Below, in pieces: positions 53,706 through 62,183 of a DNA stretch of 64,000 nucleotides. The notes below the pieces were generated by a model, which saw only the letters and a list, made by a program, of their open reading frames with translations, did not search any database and was not told where the DNA came from. Origin of the DNA: Teredinibacter franksiae (GTDB taxonomy: Bacteria; Pseudomonadota; Gammaproteobacteria; Pseudomonadales; Cellvibrionaceae); the NCBI RefSeq assembly GCF_014218805.1, contig NZ_JACJUV010000001.1:3918501-3982500 (forward strand). Reading direction: 5' to 3'. The position numbers were made by a program, and so were the translations under genes. The first letter of the stretch is position 1. Every line of letters begins with the position of its first letter.

Positions 53706-54536
53706 GTGGACGATATGATAGAAAACTTGGATGTAAACCAATATTTACCCGAGGCCATTGCTTGGGCAACCAACCTTTTGCTGGCCATTGTCATTTTAAT
53801 GATCGGTATTTGGCTAGCCAATAAGGCGAGCCGCATTATTGTGAATGTGGGCAAAAAATACGACAACCTTGATGATACCTTATTCCGATTTTTTGGCAGT
53901 GTCGCGCGTTATGTTGTTTTGGCGTTTGTGGGTATTGCTGTTTTAAATCGGTTTGGCGTGCAAACCGCATCGATTGTTGCGCTGCTGGGTGCCGCTGGCC
54001 TGGCCATAGGCCTAGCACTACAGGGAGCTATGTCTAACTTAGCTGCCGGCGTTATGCTGCTGATATTCCGCCCCTATAAAGTAGGGGACTTTATAAACGC
54101 GGCAGGACGTTTTGGCAATGTCACTGAAGTAGATATGTTTACCACTATTCTACAAACTTTCGATAAACAGCAAATTATCATTCCTAATAGTCAAATTTGG
54201 GGTGAGCAAATAGTGAATCATTCGCACTATAAATTGCGGGGTGTTGATATGCACTTTGGCGTTGCTTACAACGCGAATATAGACAGTGCCAGAGCGGTTA
54301 TTGAGAAGGTGCTGGCCGACCACCCCAGCGTATTAAAAGACCCGGCGCCGTTTATTGAGGTAGAAACCTTAAACGATAGCTCTGTGGATTTTCTGGTACG
54401 CCCGTTTTGCGACGGTGCTGATTATTTTAACGTGTTGTATTCGGTGCCTGAGTTGGTTAAAAAAGCGCTGGATGAAGCCAATATAGAAATTCCGTTTCCA
54501 CACCGCAAAGTGTTTTTGGTTAACGAGACCAATTAA
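53706..54536 (+). CDS. Small-conductance mechanosensitive channel, MscS family
   Basis: 276 residues, the length of E. coli MscS. Three TM helices; the pore-lining TM3 is plain: ASIVALLGAAGLAIGLALQG, followed by MSNLAAGVMLL. The beta domain has FRPYKVGDFINAAGRFGNVT, IPNSQIWGEQIVNHS, and the alpha/beta C-terminal domain ends PFPHRKVFLVNE. GTG 53706 with AGGA 8 nt upstream. Releases solutes on hypo-osmotic shock. First of three MscS-type proteins in this block. Confidence 0.95.
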   Translation: MDDMIENLDVNQYLPEAIAWATNLLLAIVILMIGIWLANKASRIIVNVGKKYDNLDDTLFRFFGSVARYVVLAFVGIAVLNRFGVQTASIVALLGAAGLAIGLALQGAMSNLAAGVMLLIFRPYKVGDFINAAGRFGNVTEVDMFTTILQTFDKQQIIIPNSQIWGEQIVNHSHYKLRGVDMHFGVAYNANIDSARAVIEKVLADHPSVLKDPAPFIEVETLNDSSVDFLVRPFCDGADYFNVLYSVPELVKKALDEANIEIPFPHRKVFLVNETN

Positions 54537-54663
54537 TAGGCTAGTACCTGTTTACAGGCATTCTGAAAGTGGATACTTTTGCAGTACAAACACTTACCGC
54601 GTAAAGCTGTAAGTGTTTGTTATTTAGCAGAATGTGTTGTTTTTTCTGTGGCCAAATTGGCTG

Positions 54664-55911
54664 CTATCGAGACGCCGCTGGGGTATGATCAAAATAGTCA
54701 TCCCAACGTTTATCCAGCTGTTGGATCGCTTGCTCAAGGGGCAGCGCCAAATATTCATTTATACGCTGTTCAACCAAGCCTAACCTCACCAGCTTTTCCA
54801 ATGCATCATCAATTTCAAAATCAATGCGGCACTGCCATTTTTCGGCCAGCCATTGCTCAATTTTATAATCTAATTGTTGGCGGTCGAGAGGCACTTTACT
54901 GGTTAATAGAAAGTAGTAGGCTAATATGGCTTCTTTGCATTCTTCCTCTTCGGCATCGTTAAGCAAGCGATAGATAACGCCGGCATTATTGTCCAAGTTT
55001 TTAAAGTAGAGGTTTTGCGTGAGCTGTTGCATAAAACGCAATTTTCGGTTTTTGAAATTAGAAAATTGTTTCCAAATATAGGCGCCCAGCGCTCCAAAGC
55101 CACCGAACAGTATGGTTAGGTTGGCTACATTTAATTCTACCGGCTGTTGCCGTAGGCCAAACCAGAAACCGAGCATGGACGCCATTAACAATAAAGTGGC
55201 TCCAACTTTGGTGGTTAGCACAATGCCACCGCTTACCAGTGCGGGAACACCGATTAATAGCTTGTCTCTTACTCTCATGCGCAACTGGGTATTGGGGAAT
55301 AGCATTTCTAAGTCGGCTTTTGGCACATTTTGAAATAGCTTTAGCATAGACGCGCCGGCTCTAGCCGGTGCCTTATCCGCTCTTTCGGTGGCAGGTGAAG
55401 CTTTGAGTCGAATGTAAACAACTACTCTATCGTAGTTAATAAATTCAACTGTCTTCGATGACAAGCCAAACCAACGGCTAATGGCTTGCTGCTGTAATGA
55501 CTGCCCGCGGCAAAAAAGCAGCACCTCCGAGAATTCGTCAAAATCTACATGTAAGCGTAAATCGAACAGCGAGGCTTTGGTCATAGCTTGATTCAGCTCT
55601 TCCTCTGTTATTGCCTCGTAGTTGGCCTTTTCCAGAGTGTTTTTTAGCAGCGTTACAAATTTCCCGGTTGAATCTTTGCCGCTCGGGAAGGCTATGCGGG
55701 TGTCGGTATCGGGGTCCATCGCTGAGTAGGCGTCTTTCAGCGAATCCATCGTGTTTTTGAATTCATAGTGAAAAACATGTGTGAGCAACGTGAAAAACGG
55801 TCGAAAATCCTTCTGGTCGCCTGGAAGGGTATTTTCCTTCAGGCACATTTCAATGATGTCGGCGACTCGAAAGGGGATAAATCTAAAAGCCGGGGTGTTA
55901 GTGTTTTTCAT
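54664..55911 (-). CDS. TMEM143/DUF3754-family membrane protein
   Basis: 415 residues. N-terminal soluble part (RFIPFRVADIIEMCLKENTL, FDLRLHVDFDEFSEVLLFCR), two central TM helices (KVGATLLLMASMLGFWFGL, ANLTILFGGFGALGAYIW), and a conserved C-terminal part (LTQNLYFKNLDNNAGVIYRL, EEECKEAILAYYFLL). This is the DUF3754 layout shared with mitochondrial TMEM143; function unknown. Lies leftward between two MscS genes. Confidence 0.85.
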   Translation of the reverse strand: MKNTNTPAFRFIPFRVADIIEMCLKENTLPGDQKDFRPFFTLLTHVFHYEFKNTMDSLKDAYSAMDPDTDTRIAFPSGKDSTGKFVTLLKNTLEKANYEAITEEELNQAMTKASLFDLRLHVDFDEFSEVLLFCRGQSLQQQAISRWFGLSSKTVEFINYDRVVVYIRLKASPATERADKAPARAGASMLKLFQNVPKADLEMLFPNTQLRMRVRDKLLIGVPALVSGGIVLTTKVGATLLLMASMLGFWFGLRQQPVELNVANLTILFGGFGALGAYIWKQFSNFKNRKLRFMQQLTQNLYFKNLDNNAGVIYRLLNDAEEEECKEAILAYYFLLTSKVPLDRQQLDYKIEQWLAEKWQCRIDFEIDDALEKLVRLGLVEQRINEYLALPLEQAIQQLDKRWDDYFDHTPAASR

Positions 55912-56223
55912 ATTGTCTCAAATAGAAGGACGTTAGTTGTCTTTACTTGGTGGTGATTACTACCGGTTGGGGAATGGGGCGTGGCGCTAATGACTACCCT
56001 GTGAATCCCCCTGTAGCTGTGTGGTTTAAGTACCGCGTGTAGTGGCATGCTAGCCACTAGTGGCATCAAAAATCAATTTATTTGTTTTGCCACACTGGCG
56101 GGTTGCGGCGACAGCGCTTTTCTACATTATTAATGTAATTGTTATGCGGTCTTATGTGACTTTAGTCGATTGCGACTAGTCCAACCTTCAAACAGCTCTC
56201 AATAATCGCTAGAGGATATTGCC
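55912..56223. other. Intergenic region before the MscS/MgtE operon
   Basis: 312 bp between divergent genes. No operator or RNA element recognised; the promoter of the 56.2-59.3 kb operon should lie here. Confidence 0.5.
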
Positions 56224-57123
56224 ATGGCCGATGCTAAGCAGGCTTTTGATTGGCAGCACGCGTTAACGGAAACCTATGCCGACATAACCCAGCAAATGAT
56301 CGCGCATATACCTCAAATAGTGGGTGCGCTGGTGTTGCTGATTGCCGGTTGGATTTTGGCGTGGGTGCTGCGTGTGGTGGCGCAAAAACTAGTAAAAGGA
56401 TTGGAGGCGCTCTTTCTGCGCACGGCGCTAAAGCGTGGATTGCCGCAGTCTTCTGTGCGCTCCTACGCGGCCTTGGGGGGCGATATTATTTTTTGGGGCG
56501 TGCTGCTGTTTTTTGTAGCCGCCAGCGCCAATATGCTGGACTGGAAAATATTTTCGGGTATTTCTACGGCACTACTCACCTACCTGCCTAATGTGCTTAC
56601 CGGTTTGCTCATTATTTTGGCTGGGTTTGCCTTAAGTGGTGTAGCCCGTTCGGCGGTTGCTGGTGCAGCGGAATCGACCGGTGTTATGCAGGTGGATTTA
56701 CTGGCGCGGATTGCGCAGATTACTGTGCTGTTAACGGCCATTGTTATTGGTGTTGAGCAGCTGGGCATTAATGTCGCGTTTCTCACCACCACGCTTATTG
56801 TGGTGGCCGGGGTGTTACTGGGCGGTGCCGCGTTAGCGTTTGGGCTGGGTGCCAAGCACTTTGTGGCCAACATTATTGGTGCGCAAACCATGCGCAAGCT
56901 GTATCAAATAGGTCAGTTAGTTAGGATCGGCGATGTTGAGGGCTATTTGTTGGAAATCACTCCGACGTCGGTTGTACTGGATACCGAAAAGGGCCGTGCT
57001 GCGGTGCCGGCAAAACTGTTCCACGAGCAAGTGAGCGAAATAATTACCGAATCACAGGAGGGTAGTGGTTCGTTTATGGGCAACCTGTTTCAAACAAAGG
57101 GCGATCACGATGCATTCGAGTGA
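56224..57123 (+). CDS. MscS-type mechanosensitive channel-like protein (CmpX-like)
   Basis: 299 residues. Four TM helices (IPQIVGALVLLIAGWILAWV, LGGDIIFWGVLLFFVAAS, TYLPNVLTGLLIILAGFALS, LARIAQITVLLTAIVIGV), then the MscS-like pore TM (VAGVLLGGAALAFGLGAKH) and a short beta domain (QLVRIGDVEGYLLEITPTSV). Truncated after the beta domain compared with true MscS, like CmpX proteins. AGAGGA 8 nt before the ATG. Its stop lies 14 bp inside the next gene, an MgtE-like soluble protein, so the two are coupled. Confidence 0.85.
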   Translation: MADAKQAFDWQHALTETYADITQQMIAHIPQIVGALVLLIAGWILAWVLRVVAQKLVKGLEALFLRTALKRGLPQSSVRSYAALGGDIIFWGVLLFFVAASANMLDWKIFSGISTALLTYLPNVLTGLLIILAGFALSGVARSAVAGAAESTGVMQVDLLARIAQITVLLTAIVIGVEQLGINVAFLTTTLIVVAGVLLGGAALAFGLGAKHFVANIIGAQTMRKLYQIGQLVRIGDVEGYLLEITPTSVVLDTEKGRAAVPAKLFHEQVSEIITESQEGSGSFMGNLFQTKGDHDAFE

Positions 57124-57970
57124 GTTGGAGTTAGCGTTAACCTTCGTTCAAGCCCACCCCGATGCGGCTGCTAGGGAATTGGAATTGCAGTTGCCTGAAA
57201 TGACGGCGAGCCTAATGAATACACTGCCGCTGCCCCAAGGTCGTGCGATTATGAAGCAGTTGCTGCCAACTTACGCGGCAAGAGTGTGTGCGCAACTGTC
57301 GGTGGATAGGGCCGTGGGTTTACTGGTGGAAAGCGGCGTTAATCACGTTGCTTCCATTTTACGTTGTTTACCCAATGCCAACCGCAAAGCGTTGGTGAAG
57401 GGGCTGCCGGAAAAAACCGCCGCGCTTTGTCGGCTGATGCTGAGTTATTCCGAAGATACTGTGGGTGCTTGGATGACCGCCGATATTGTAATGTTGCCTG
57501 TTGATTGTGTAGCCGGTGAAGCGTTGCAGCGATTGGCTCTGAGTGGGGGTGTAATCGATAGCGAAGCCATTCCGGTGATCGACAAATCACAGCAGGTGGC
57601 TGGCACGGCCGCTATGCGTGATTTATTGCGCGCACAGGAGCAAACAACGGTAAGCCAAATTATGCACGAGGTGCCGGCTGCGTTATCCAGTCGCACAAGT
57701 TTGGCGTCCGCTTCTCGTCATGAGGGATGGCGGCAGCGCGATATAATGATGGTACTTAACCGCAACAGACAATTGGTGGGTATGCTGCGTCATCTTGACT
57801 TGCGGCGCAGCCTAGAGCGCTTTGGAGAATTAACGGGTCATGTGCCGCAAAGTGATTTATTGAGTGGTATTAGTGAAGTCTATTCGAGTGCATTAAGTGC
57901 GATGCTGGGGTTGGTTAGTGGCCAGCAGGGCAATAAAACGGCTGCTATAAATGTGGGGGAACGGCGATGA
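57110..57970 (+). CDS. Soluble MgtE N-terminal/CBS-like protein
   Basis: 286 residues from ATG 57110 (AAAGG 9 nt upstream), overlapping the channel gene by 14 bp. It resembles the cytoplasmic half of MgtE: helical N-domain (ARELELQLPEMTASL, LVESGVNHVASILRCLPNAN) and a CBS pair (SEDTVGAWMTADIVMLPVDC, AIPVIDKSQQVAGTAAMRDL, MVLNRNRQLVGMLRHLDL), but has no TM domain. It overlaps the full MgtE gene by ATGA. Likely arose by duplication, and may sense Mg2+ or gate the neighbouring MgtE or channel. Confidence 0.82.
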   Translation: MHSSELELALTFVQAHPDAAARELELQLPEMTASLMNTLPLPQGRAIMKQLLPTYAARVCAQLSVDRAVGLLVESGVNHVASILRCLPNANRKALVKGLPEKTAALCRLMLSYSEDTVGAWMTADIVMLPVDCVAGEALQRLALSGGVIDSEAIPVIDKSQQVAGTAAMRDLLRAQEQTTVSQIMHEVPAALSSRTSLASASRHEGWRQRDIMMVLNRNRQLVGMLRHLDLRRSLERFGELTGHVPQSDLLSGISEVYSSALSAMLGLVSGQQGNKTAAINVGERR

Positions 57971-59340
57971 CAAAGGATCAAGCTTTTTTACCGGGAGCTG
58001 AATTGCCAACTGCATTGCTGTCGAGTGTTGGGCAAGTACCGGAGTTGCCGTCGATTGCCATATTGACGCACGCATTTTTTAGTCGCTACCCACGTGATGC
58101 CGCGCGTAAATTGGAGTCGCTTAGCTCCGAAGACGCCGCTGAGTTACTGATGTCTCAGCCCAGTACTTTACGGCAGCGAGTTTGGGCTTATTTAACGCCA
58201 CCTGCCGCCGGTCAAATATTATTGATGACCTCGGATGAATTCGCGTTGGAGCTATTAGCTGTATTGGACGCGGGGCCATGTGCCAGTTTACTGGCCCGCC
58301 TTGAGGAGAGTAAACGCGAACATTATTTGACAATAATGGACGAAGGCCAGTCACAGGAGTTACGTGAACTCATGGATTACCCGGCTAACTGCGCTGGGCA
58401 TATGATGGATACGCGTGTGCTGGCGTTAAGCATGCAGTTGACGACTGCAGAGGCGATGATTCAGTTGAAACAACATCCCGCTGTTATGCGCCGCCGAATT
58501 TACACTTTGGATGGTGATATGCGTTTGCATGGGAAAGTTGACCTTGAGCACCTAGTTACGGCTGAACCAGAGCAAACCCTTGCGGCCCTCAGTTCGTCCA
58601 TTACGGTAAGCGTAACGGCGTTAGACCCTAAAGACGATGTTGCCGAAAAGCTGCAAAAAAACGCCATTGACATTCTGCCAGTCGTGGATGTGCATAATCG
58701 TCTGCTGGGAGTTATCCGCGGTGATAGTGCAATTGAAGTACTAAAAGAAGATATTGCCGGTGACCTGCAGGCCATGGTGGGCGCCAGTCGCGACGAGCAA
58801 GCACTTTCTAGTAGTTTTTTTGCTGTACGCAAACGCCAGCCTTGGTTACAAATTAACTTGCTAACCGGGTTTTTGGCCGCCGCCGTGGTTGGTTTGTTTG
58901 AAAGCACGATAGCGCAGTTTACCGCCCTCGCGATTTTAATGCCCGTTGCTGCCGGGCAATCGGGTAATACCGGAGCACAAGCCTTGGCTGTGACGATGCG
59001 CGGTTTAACGTTACGAGAAATCACCACTCGACACTGGTATAAAGTGATGTTTAAAGAAGCCAGCGCCGGTCTAATTAATGGCATTGCTATTGCGATTACC
59101 TGCGGTATTGGTGTTTATTTTTGGAGCAAGAATGCGGGGCTTGCTTTAGTGATTGCATTGGCAATGGTTATATCTATGACCATTGCAGGAACAGCCGGTG
59201 CCTTGGTGCCTATTTGTTTGAAAAAGTTGGGCCAAGACCCGGCTCAGTCGTCTTCCATTATTTTAACCACTGTCACTGATATAGCCGGGTTCATGTCTTT
59301 TTTAGGTATTGCAGCGGCGCTGTCAAACCTGTTGGGTTAG
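57967..59340 (+). CDS. mgtE: Magnesium transporter MgtE
   Basis: 457 residues. N-domain (RYPRDAARKLESLSSEDAAE), CBS domains (DYPANCAGHMMDTRVLALSM, IDILPVVDVHNRLLGVIRGD), then five TM helices (QINLLTGFLAAAVVGLFEST onward) with the pore signature MPVAAGQSGNTGAQALAV and TVTDIAGF, whose Asp is the selectivity residue of MgtE. Normal length. ATGA overlap with the upstream soluble MgtE-like gene. Moves Mg2+ across the inner membrane, gated by intracellular Mg2+ in characterised members. Confidence 0.95.
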   Translation: MTKDQAFLPGAELPTALLSSVGQVPELPSIAILTHAFFSRYPRDAARKLESLSSEDAAELLMSQPSTLRQRVWAYLTPPAAGQILLMTSDEFALELLAVLDAGPCASLLARLEESKREHYLTIMDEGQSQELRELMDYPANCAGHMMDTRVLALSMQLTTAEAMIQLKQHPAVMRRRIYTLDGDMRLHGKVDLEHLVTAEPEQTLAALSSSITVSVTALDPKDDVAEKLQKNAIDILPVVDVHNRLLGVIRGDSAIEVLKEDIAGDLQAMVGASRDEQALSSSFFAVRKRQPWLQINLLTGFLAAAVVGLFESTIAQFTALAILMPVAAGQSGNTGAQALAVTMRGLTLREITTRHWYKVMFKEASAGLINGIAIAITCGIGVYFWSKNAGLALVIALAMVISMTIAGTAGALVPICLKKLGQDPAQSSSIILTTVTDIAGFMSFLGIAAALSNLLG

Positions 59341-59400
59341 AGATTTAAATTTAGCTGTTACAATGAAAATTCGTTTTATTAACCGCGTTAAGGAATAGCC

Positions 59401-59610
59401 ATGACGGTAAAGAAATTTTTATATATCACAATATTTGTTTTGTTAGCCATTTTTGTTATTCAAAATATTGCCTTGATTAGCGTGAGCTTTTTGTTTTGGG
59501 AGTTTACCCTTCCGAGGTCGTTGATGTTGGGCATCACTTTTGCTATTGGTTTTTTGATAGGCTTTGGGGTTTTTGAAATTCGACAACATCACAATAGTAC
59601 CAAATCTTGA
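59401..59610 (+). CDS. LapA-like (DUF1049) small membrane protein
   Basis: 69 residues, two TM helices (YITIFVLLAIFVIQNIALIS, LMLGITFAIGFLIGFGVF) joined by the short LapA-type loop VSFLFWEFTLPRS. This is the LapA/DUF1049 (YciS) fold, linked in E. coli to LPS assembly regulation. AAGGA 6 nt upstream. Part of a close-packed run up to the sigma-factor gene. Confidence 0.85.
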   Translation: MTVKKFLYITIFVLLAIFVIQNIALISVSFLFWEFTLPRSLMLGITFAIGFLIGFGVFEIRQHHNSTKS

Positions 59611-59630
59611 TAACGTATCAAACCAACAAA

Positions 59631-60248
59631 ATGACTATTGCTGCGGTGGAGCAGGGTTTTGACAAGAGCCTAATCAGCCTATCGTTTCCGAAAAAACAGC
59701 GTTACGCGCTCATGTATGTGTTAAGGCTACTCTTCCTACTCGTTATACTGCCCAGTTATTATACTGTCGCCGGGGCGGAGAATAAGCTTAAGTCACCTAG
59801 GGTTGAAATGAAGGATATTAGCCTCACGTCGATTGACTTCAGTGGTGCGCAAGTTTCGATTACCTTGGTGGTTCATAATCCGAATGCTACCGACATAGAG
59901 GTTGAGTCTATTCAATATAGCCTTGTACTCAATAATGTACCGGTGAAAAAAGGTATTATCCGTCAGAAAGAACGATTTCCTGCGCAGCAGCGCCGCGAGG
60001 TGACGGTTCCCGTTGCGGTCACTTACGATGAGCATCTGCCTGAGCTGCTTTCTGCGCTAAACAGTGCTAATGCCTCAACCTATGAAATAAGTGGAAGTGT
60101 ACAGCTTAAAGGTGAAGACAGCCCATTTCCCTTTAACCACAAAGGTAGTTTGGCCCTGGCTAATGTCCTAAATTTGACGGGTTTAAATAGTGTTGTAATT
60201 TTTACTGCCGCGCACGCGTCTTTGTACACAACAGAGGTTTTGCTATGA
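59631..60248 (+). CDS. WHy/LEA2-domain protein
   Basis: 205 residues from ATG 59631; TTG 59607 (overlapping the previous stop) and ATG 59712 are alternatives, none with a good ribosome-binding site. A signal-like segment (YVLRLLFLLVILPSYYTVAG) precedes a LEA2/WHy beta domain: MKDISLTSIDFSGAQVSITL, VVHNPNATDIEVESIQYSL, PAQQRREVTVPVAVTYDE. WHy proteins are linked to desiccation or osmotic tolerance, and bacterial ones are usually periplasmic lipoproteins or exported. Overlaps the next gene by ATGA. Confidence 0.78.
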   Translation: MTIAAVEQGFDKSLISLSFPKKQRYALMYVLRLLFLLVILPSYYTVAGAENKLKSPRVEMKDISLTSIDFSGAQVSITLVVHNPNATDIEVESIQYSLVLNNVPVKKGIIRQKERFPAQQRREVTVPVAVTYDEHLPELLSALNSANASTYEISGSVQLKGEDSPFPFNHKGSLALANVLNLTGLNSVVIFTAAHASLYTTEVLL

Positions 60249-60532
60249 CTAATGCAGCCGATGACGAAAAGCATCTTCGACAACAATACCTGAAGAAATT
60301 GGGTTTTGATGCGGTGCCAGAGCCGCCGGAGGTAGACGAAATTGTTGAGAAAAGTGTACGGCAGGCGAATGTACAGTTGGGTTCCCGAGATTTACTGACA
60401 TTAGCCATTTCCTCATTTTTTGCAATGTTACTGATGTTTGGCGCGCCCTTGGTCGCTGCATCGGTCTCGCGAAAAAAGAAATCTGATTCGCGAGCAGCCT
60501 CATTAAAGGACAAGCAGGGGCCAAAAGTTTAG
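60245..60532 (+). CDS. Single-TM small protein
   Basis: 95 residues. Soluble charged N-terminus, one TM helix (LTLAISSFFAMLLMFGAPLV), basic tail. GAGG 8 nt before ATG; overlaps the WHy gene. Family not recognised; by position it may be analogous to the small crfX gene that precedes cmpX in Pseudomonas, but sequence gives no support. Confidence 0.65.
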   Translation: MTNAADDEKHLRQQYLKKLGFDAVPEPPEVDEIVEKSVRQANVQLGSRDLLTLAISSFFAMLLMFGAPLVAASVSRKKKSDSRAASLKDKQGPKV

Positions 60533-60591
60533 CTCTGCCATCGAAAATTGAATTCCCCCTTACTCGAACGATCACCGCTGGAGAACATACC

Positions 60592-61422
60592 GTGGAAAAA
60601 GTTAATATTTGGAGCGAAACCCTTCTTACAATAATGACAACGCTCTGGGCCAAGCTTGCTGGGTTTCTGCCTAATTTAGTTGGCGCCATTCTGTTATTGG
60701 TTGTGGGCTATTTTATAAGCCGAATGGTGGGCTTTATTTTGGCAAAAGGGCTGGAGCGAACCGGTTTTAATAAACTCAGTGAAAAAGTGGGTGTTGCGGC
60801 AACGCTGACACGCGCCAATATTACACTCAGCGTTGCGGATATTGTTGGCAAGTTGGCGTTTTGGATTATTATGCTCACCTTCCTGGTAACCGCCACCGAG
60901 ACCTTAGGCTTGCCACGTGTTTCGGAAACCATTGATGAGTTTGTATTGTATCTGCCCAAGGTTATTGCTGCGGCCCTTATTCTAATAATCGGGTTGTTTG
61001 TAGCGCACTTTGTTCGAGATCTTATTCGCAGTGGTGCAGAAGGTATTGGTGTGGAATATGCCAAACCGCTGTCTTCAGCGGTTTACGGCATTCTGTTTGT
61101 CGTCATTGTGTCGCTTTCAATAGGCCAGTTAGAAGTGGATACCGGTTTACTGGATAACGTTATTTCCATTTTAATTGGTGCTATTGGTATTGCTGCGGCA
61201 TTATCGCTTGGCTTGGGTACCCGAGACCTTGCCGCAAATATTCTGGCAGGCGTGTATGCGCGTGATTTGTATAGTGCTGGTGATCAGATGCAGGTTGAAG
61301 ATGTTGAGGGCACGCTAGATAGCATTGGAACTGTTAAAACACAAATTCAACAGCATAATGGCGCTTTGGTATCGGTTTCGAATAAAAGTCTAATCGACGC
61401 AAAAGTAAGTGTAATGCGTTAG
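60592..61422 (+). CDS. cmpX: CmpX-type mechanosensitive channel-like protein
   Basis: 276 residues, GTG with GGAG 8 nt upstream. Five hydrophobic helices (GFLPNLVGAILLLVVGYFIS, GKLAFWIIMLTFLVTA, LPKVIAAALILIIGLFVAH, VYGILFVVIVSLSIGQ, and the pore-like ISILIGAIGIAAALSLGLGT) followed by a short MscS beta domain (GDQMQVEDVEGTLDSIGTVK). Matches CmpX of Pseudomonas in length and order, and is likewise followed at once by an ECF sigma factor. Related to, but diverged from, the channel at 56224. Confidence 0.88.
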   Translation: MEKVNIWSETLLTIMTTLWAKLAGFLPNLVGAILLLVVGYFISRMVGFILAKGLERTGFNKLSEKVGVAATLTRANITLSVADIVGKLAFWIIMLTFLVTATETLGLPRVSETIDEFVLYLPKVIAAALILIIGLFVAHFVRDLIRSGAEGIGVEYAKPLSSAVYGILFVVIVSLSIGQLEVDTGLLDNVISILIGAIGIAAALSLGLGTRDLAANILAGVYARDLYSAGDQMQVEDVEGTLDSIGTVKTQIQQHNGALVSVSNKSLIDAKVSVMR

Positions 61423-61473
61423 TCGCACTCGCTTACAGCGCTGGTATGTCGTCAACCCTAGGGGGGCGGCTTT

Positions 61474-62058
61474 ATGCTATTGAAATCGGAAAAGCCTGTG
61501 AACCCAGTCGAGCCATTGCTTGAACTTGATGACGCCGCACTCGTTGCGCAAGCGGTTGTCGAGTTGCCTTATGTGACATGCGCCTATGAGAGATTAATTA
61601 AGCGGTATTACCCGCTGATTTATCGTACCTGTTTGGGTGTTTTACGCAGCCCTGAAGAAGCCGAAGAGATTAGCCAGGTAGTATTGCTTAAAGTATTTAA
61701 CGGGCTGCCGAAGTTCGAGGGTCGCTCGACGTTTAAAACATGGCTAATAACTATTGTGAAGAATGCCTGTTTTAGCCGTCATCAAAAACTTAAGCTAGAG
61801 CGAGAGCGCTTTTTCGATTTGACCGACGAAAAAGGCGATGAGTGCAACGATCAAAGCGATACATCGCCGGAGTCGCTGTGGCAGGATAGCTTCGGAAGCA
61901 TGGTAAAAAGTTTGAGTGAAGAGGAGCAGCAAATTCTTACGCTACGTTTTGTGAGTGAGCTGTCTTTGGTTGAAATAGCCGTGGTGATGAAAATAGGCCT
62001 AAGCGCAACAAAAATGCGTTTTTATCGTGCTTTGGAGAAGCTGAAAGAGCAGGTTTAA
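61474..62058 (+). CDS. sigX: ECF sigma factor (SigX-like)
   Basis: 194 residues. Region 2 (AYERLIKRYYPLIYRTCLGV, SPEEAEEISQVVLLKVF, STFKTWLITIVKNACFSRHQ) and region 4 (SLSEEEQQILTLRFVSELSL, VEIAVVMKIGLSATKMRFYR) are both intact. AGGGGGG 7 nt before ATG. No anti-sigma gene follows. The cmpX-sigX order is the one in Pseudomonas, where SigX responds to envelope and osmotic stress and regulates lipid and porin genes; the same role is inferred here. Confidence 0.9.
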   Translation: MLLKSEKPVNPVEPLLELDDAALVAQAVVELPYVTCAYERLIKRYYPLIYRTCLGVLRSPEEAEEISQVVLLKVFNGLPKFEGRSTFKTWLITIVKNACFSRHQKLKLERERFFDLTDEKGDECNDQSDTSPESLWQDSFGSMVKSLSEEEQQILTLRFVSELSLVEIAVVMKIGLSATKMRFYRALEKLKEQV

Positions 62059-62183
62059 CGTTTTTCTACCAGCTTGTCACACCCCATAGAGAATGGTGTT
62101 TAAGTGTTTCCCTCGCGGTCACGGCTCGTCAAATAGTCATGATACAGGCCTGCTTCAGACAGCTCTACTATCAATGAACTGAT

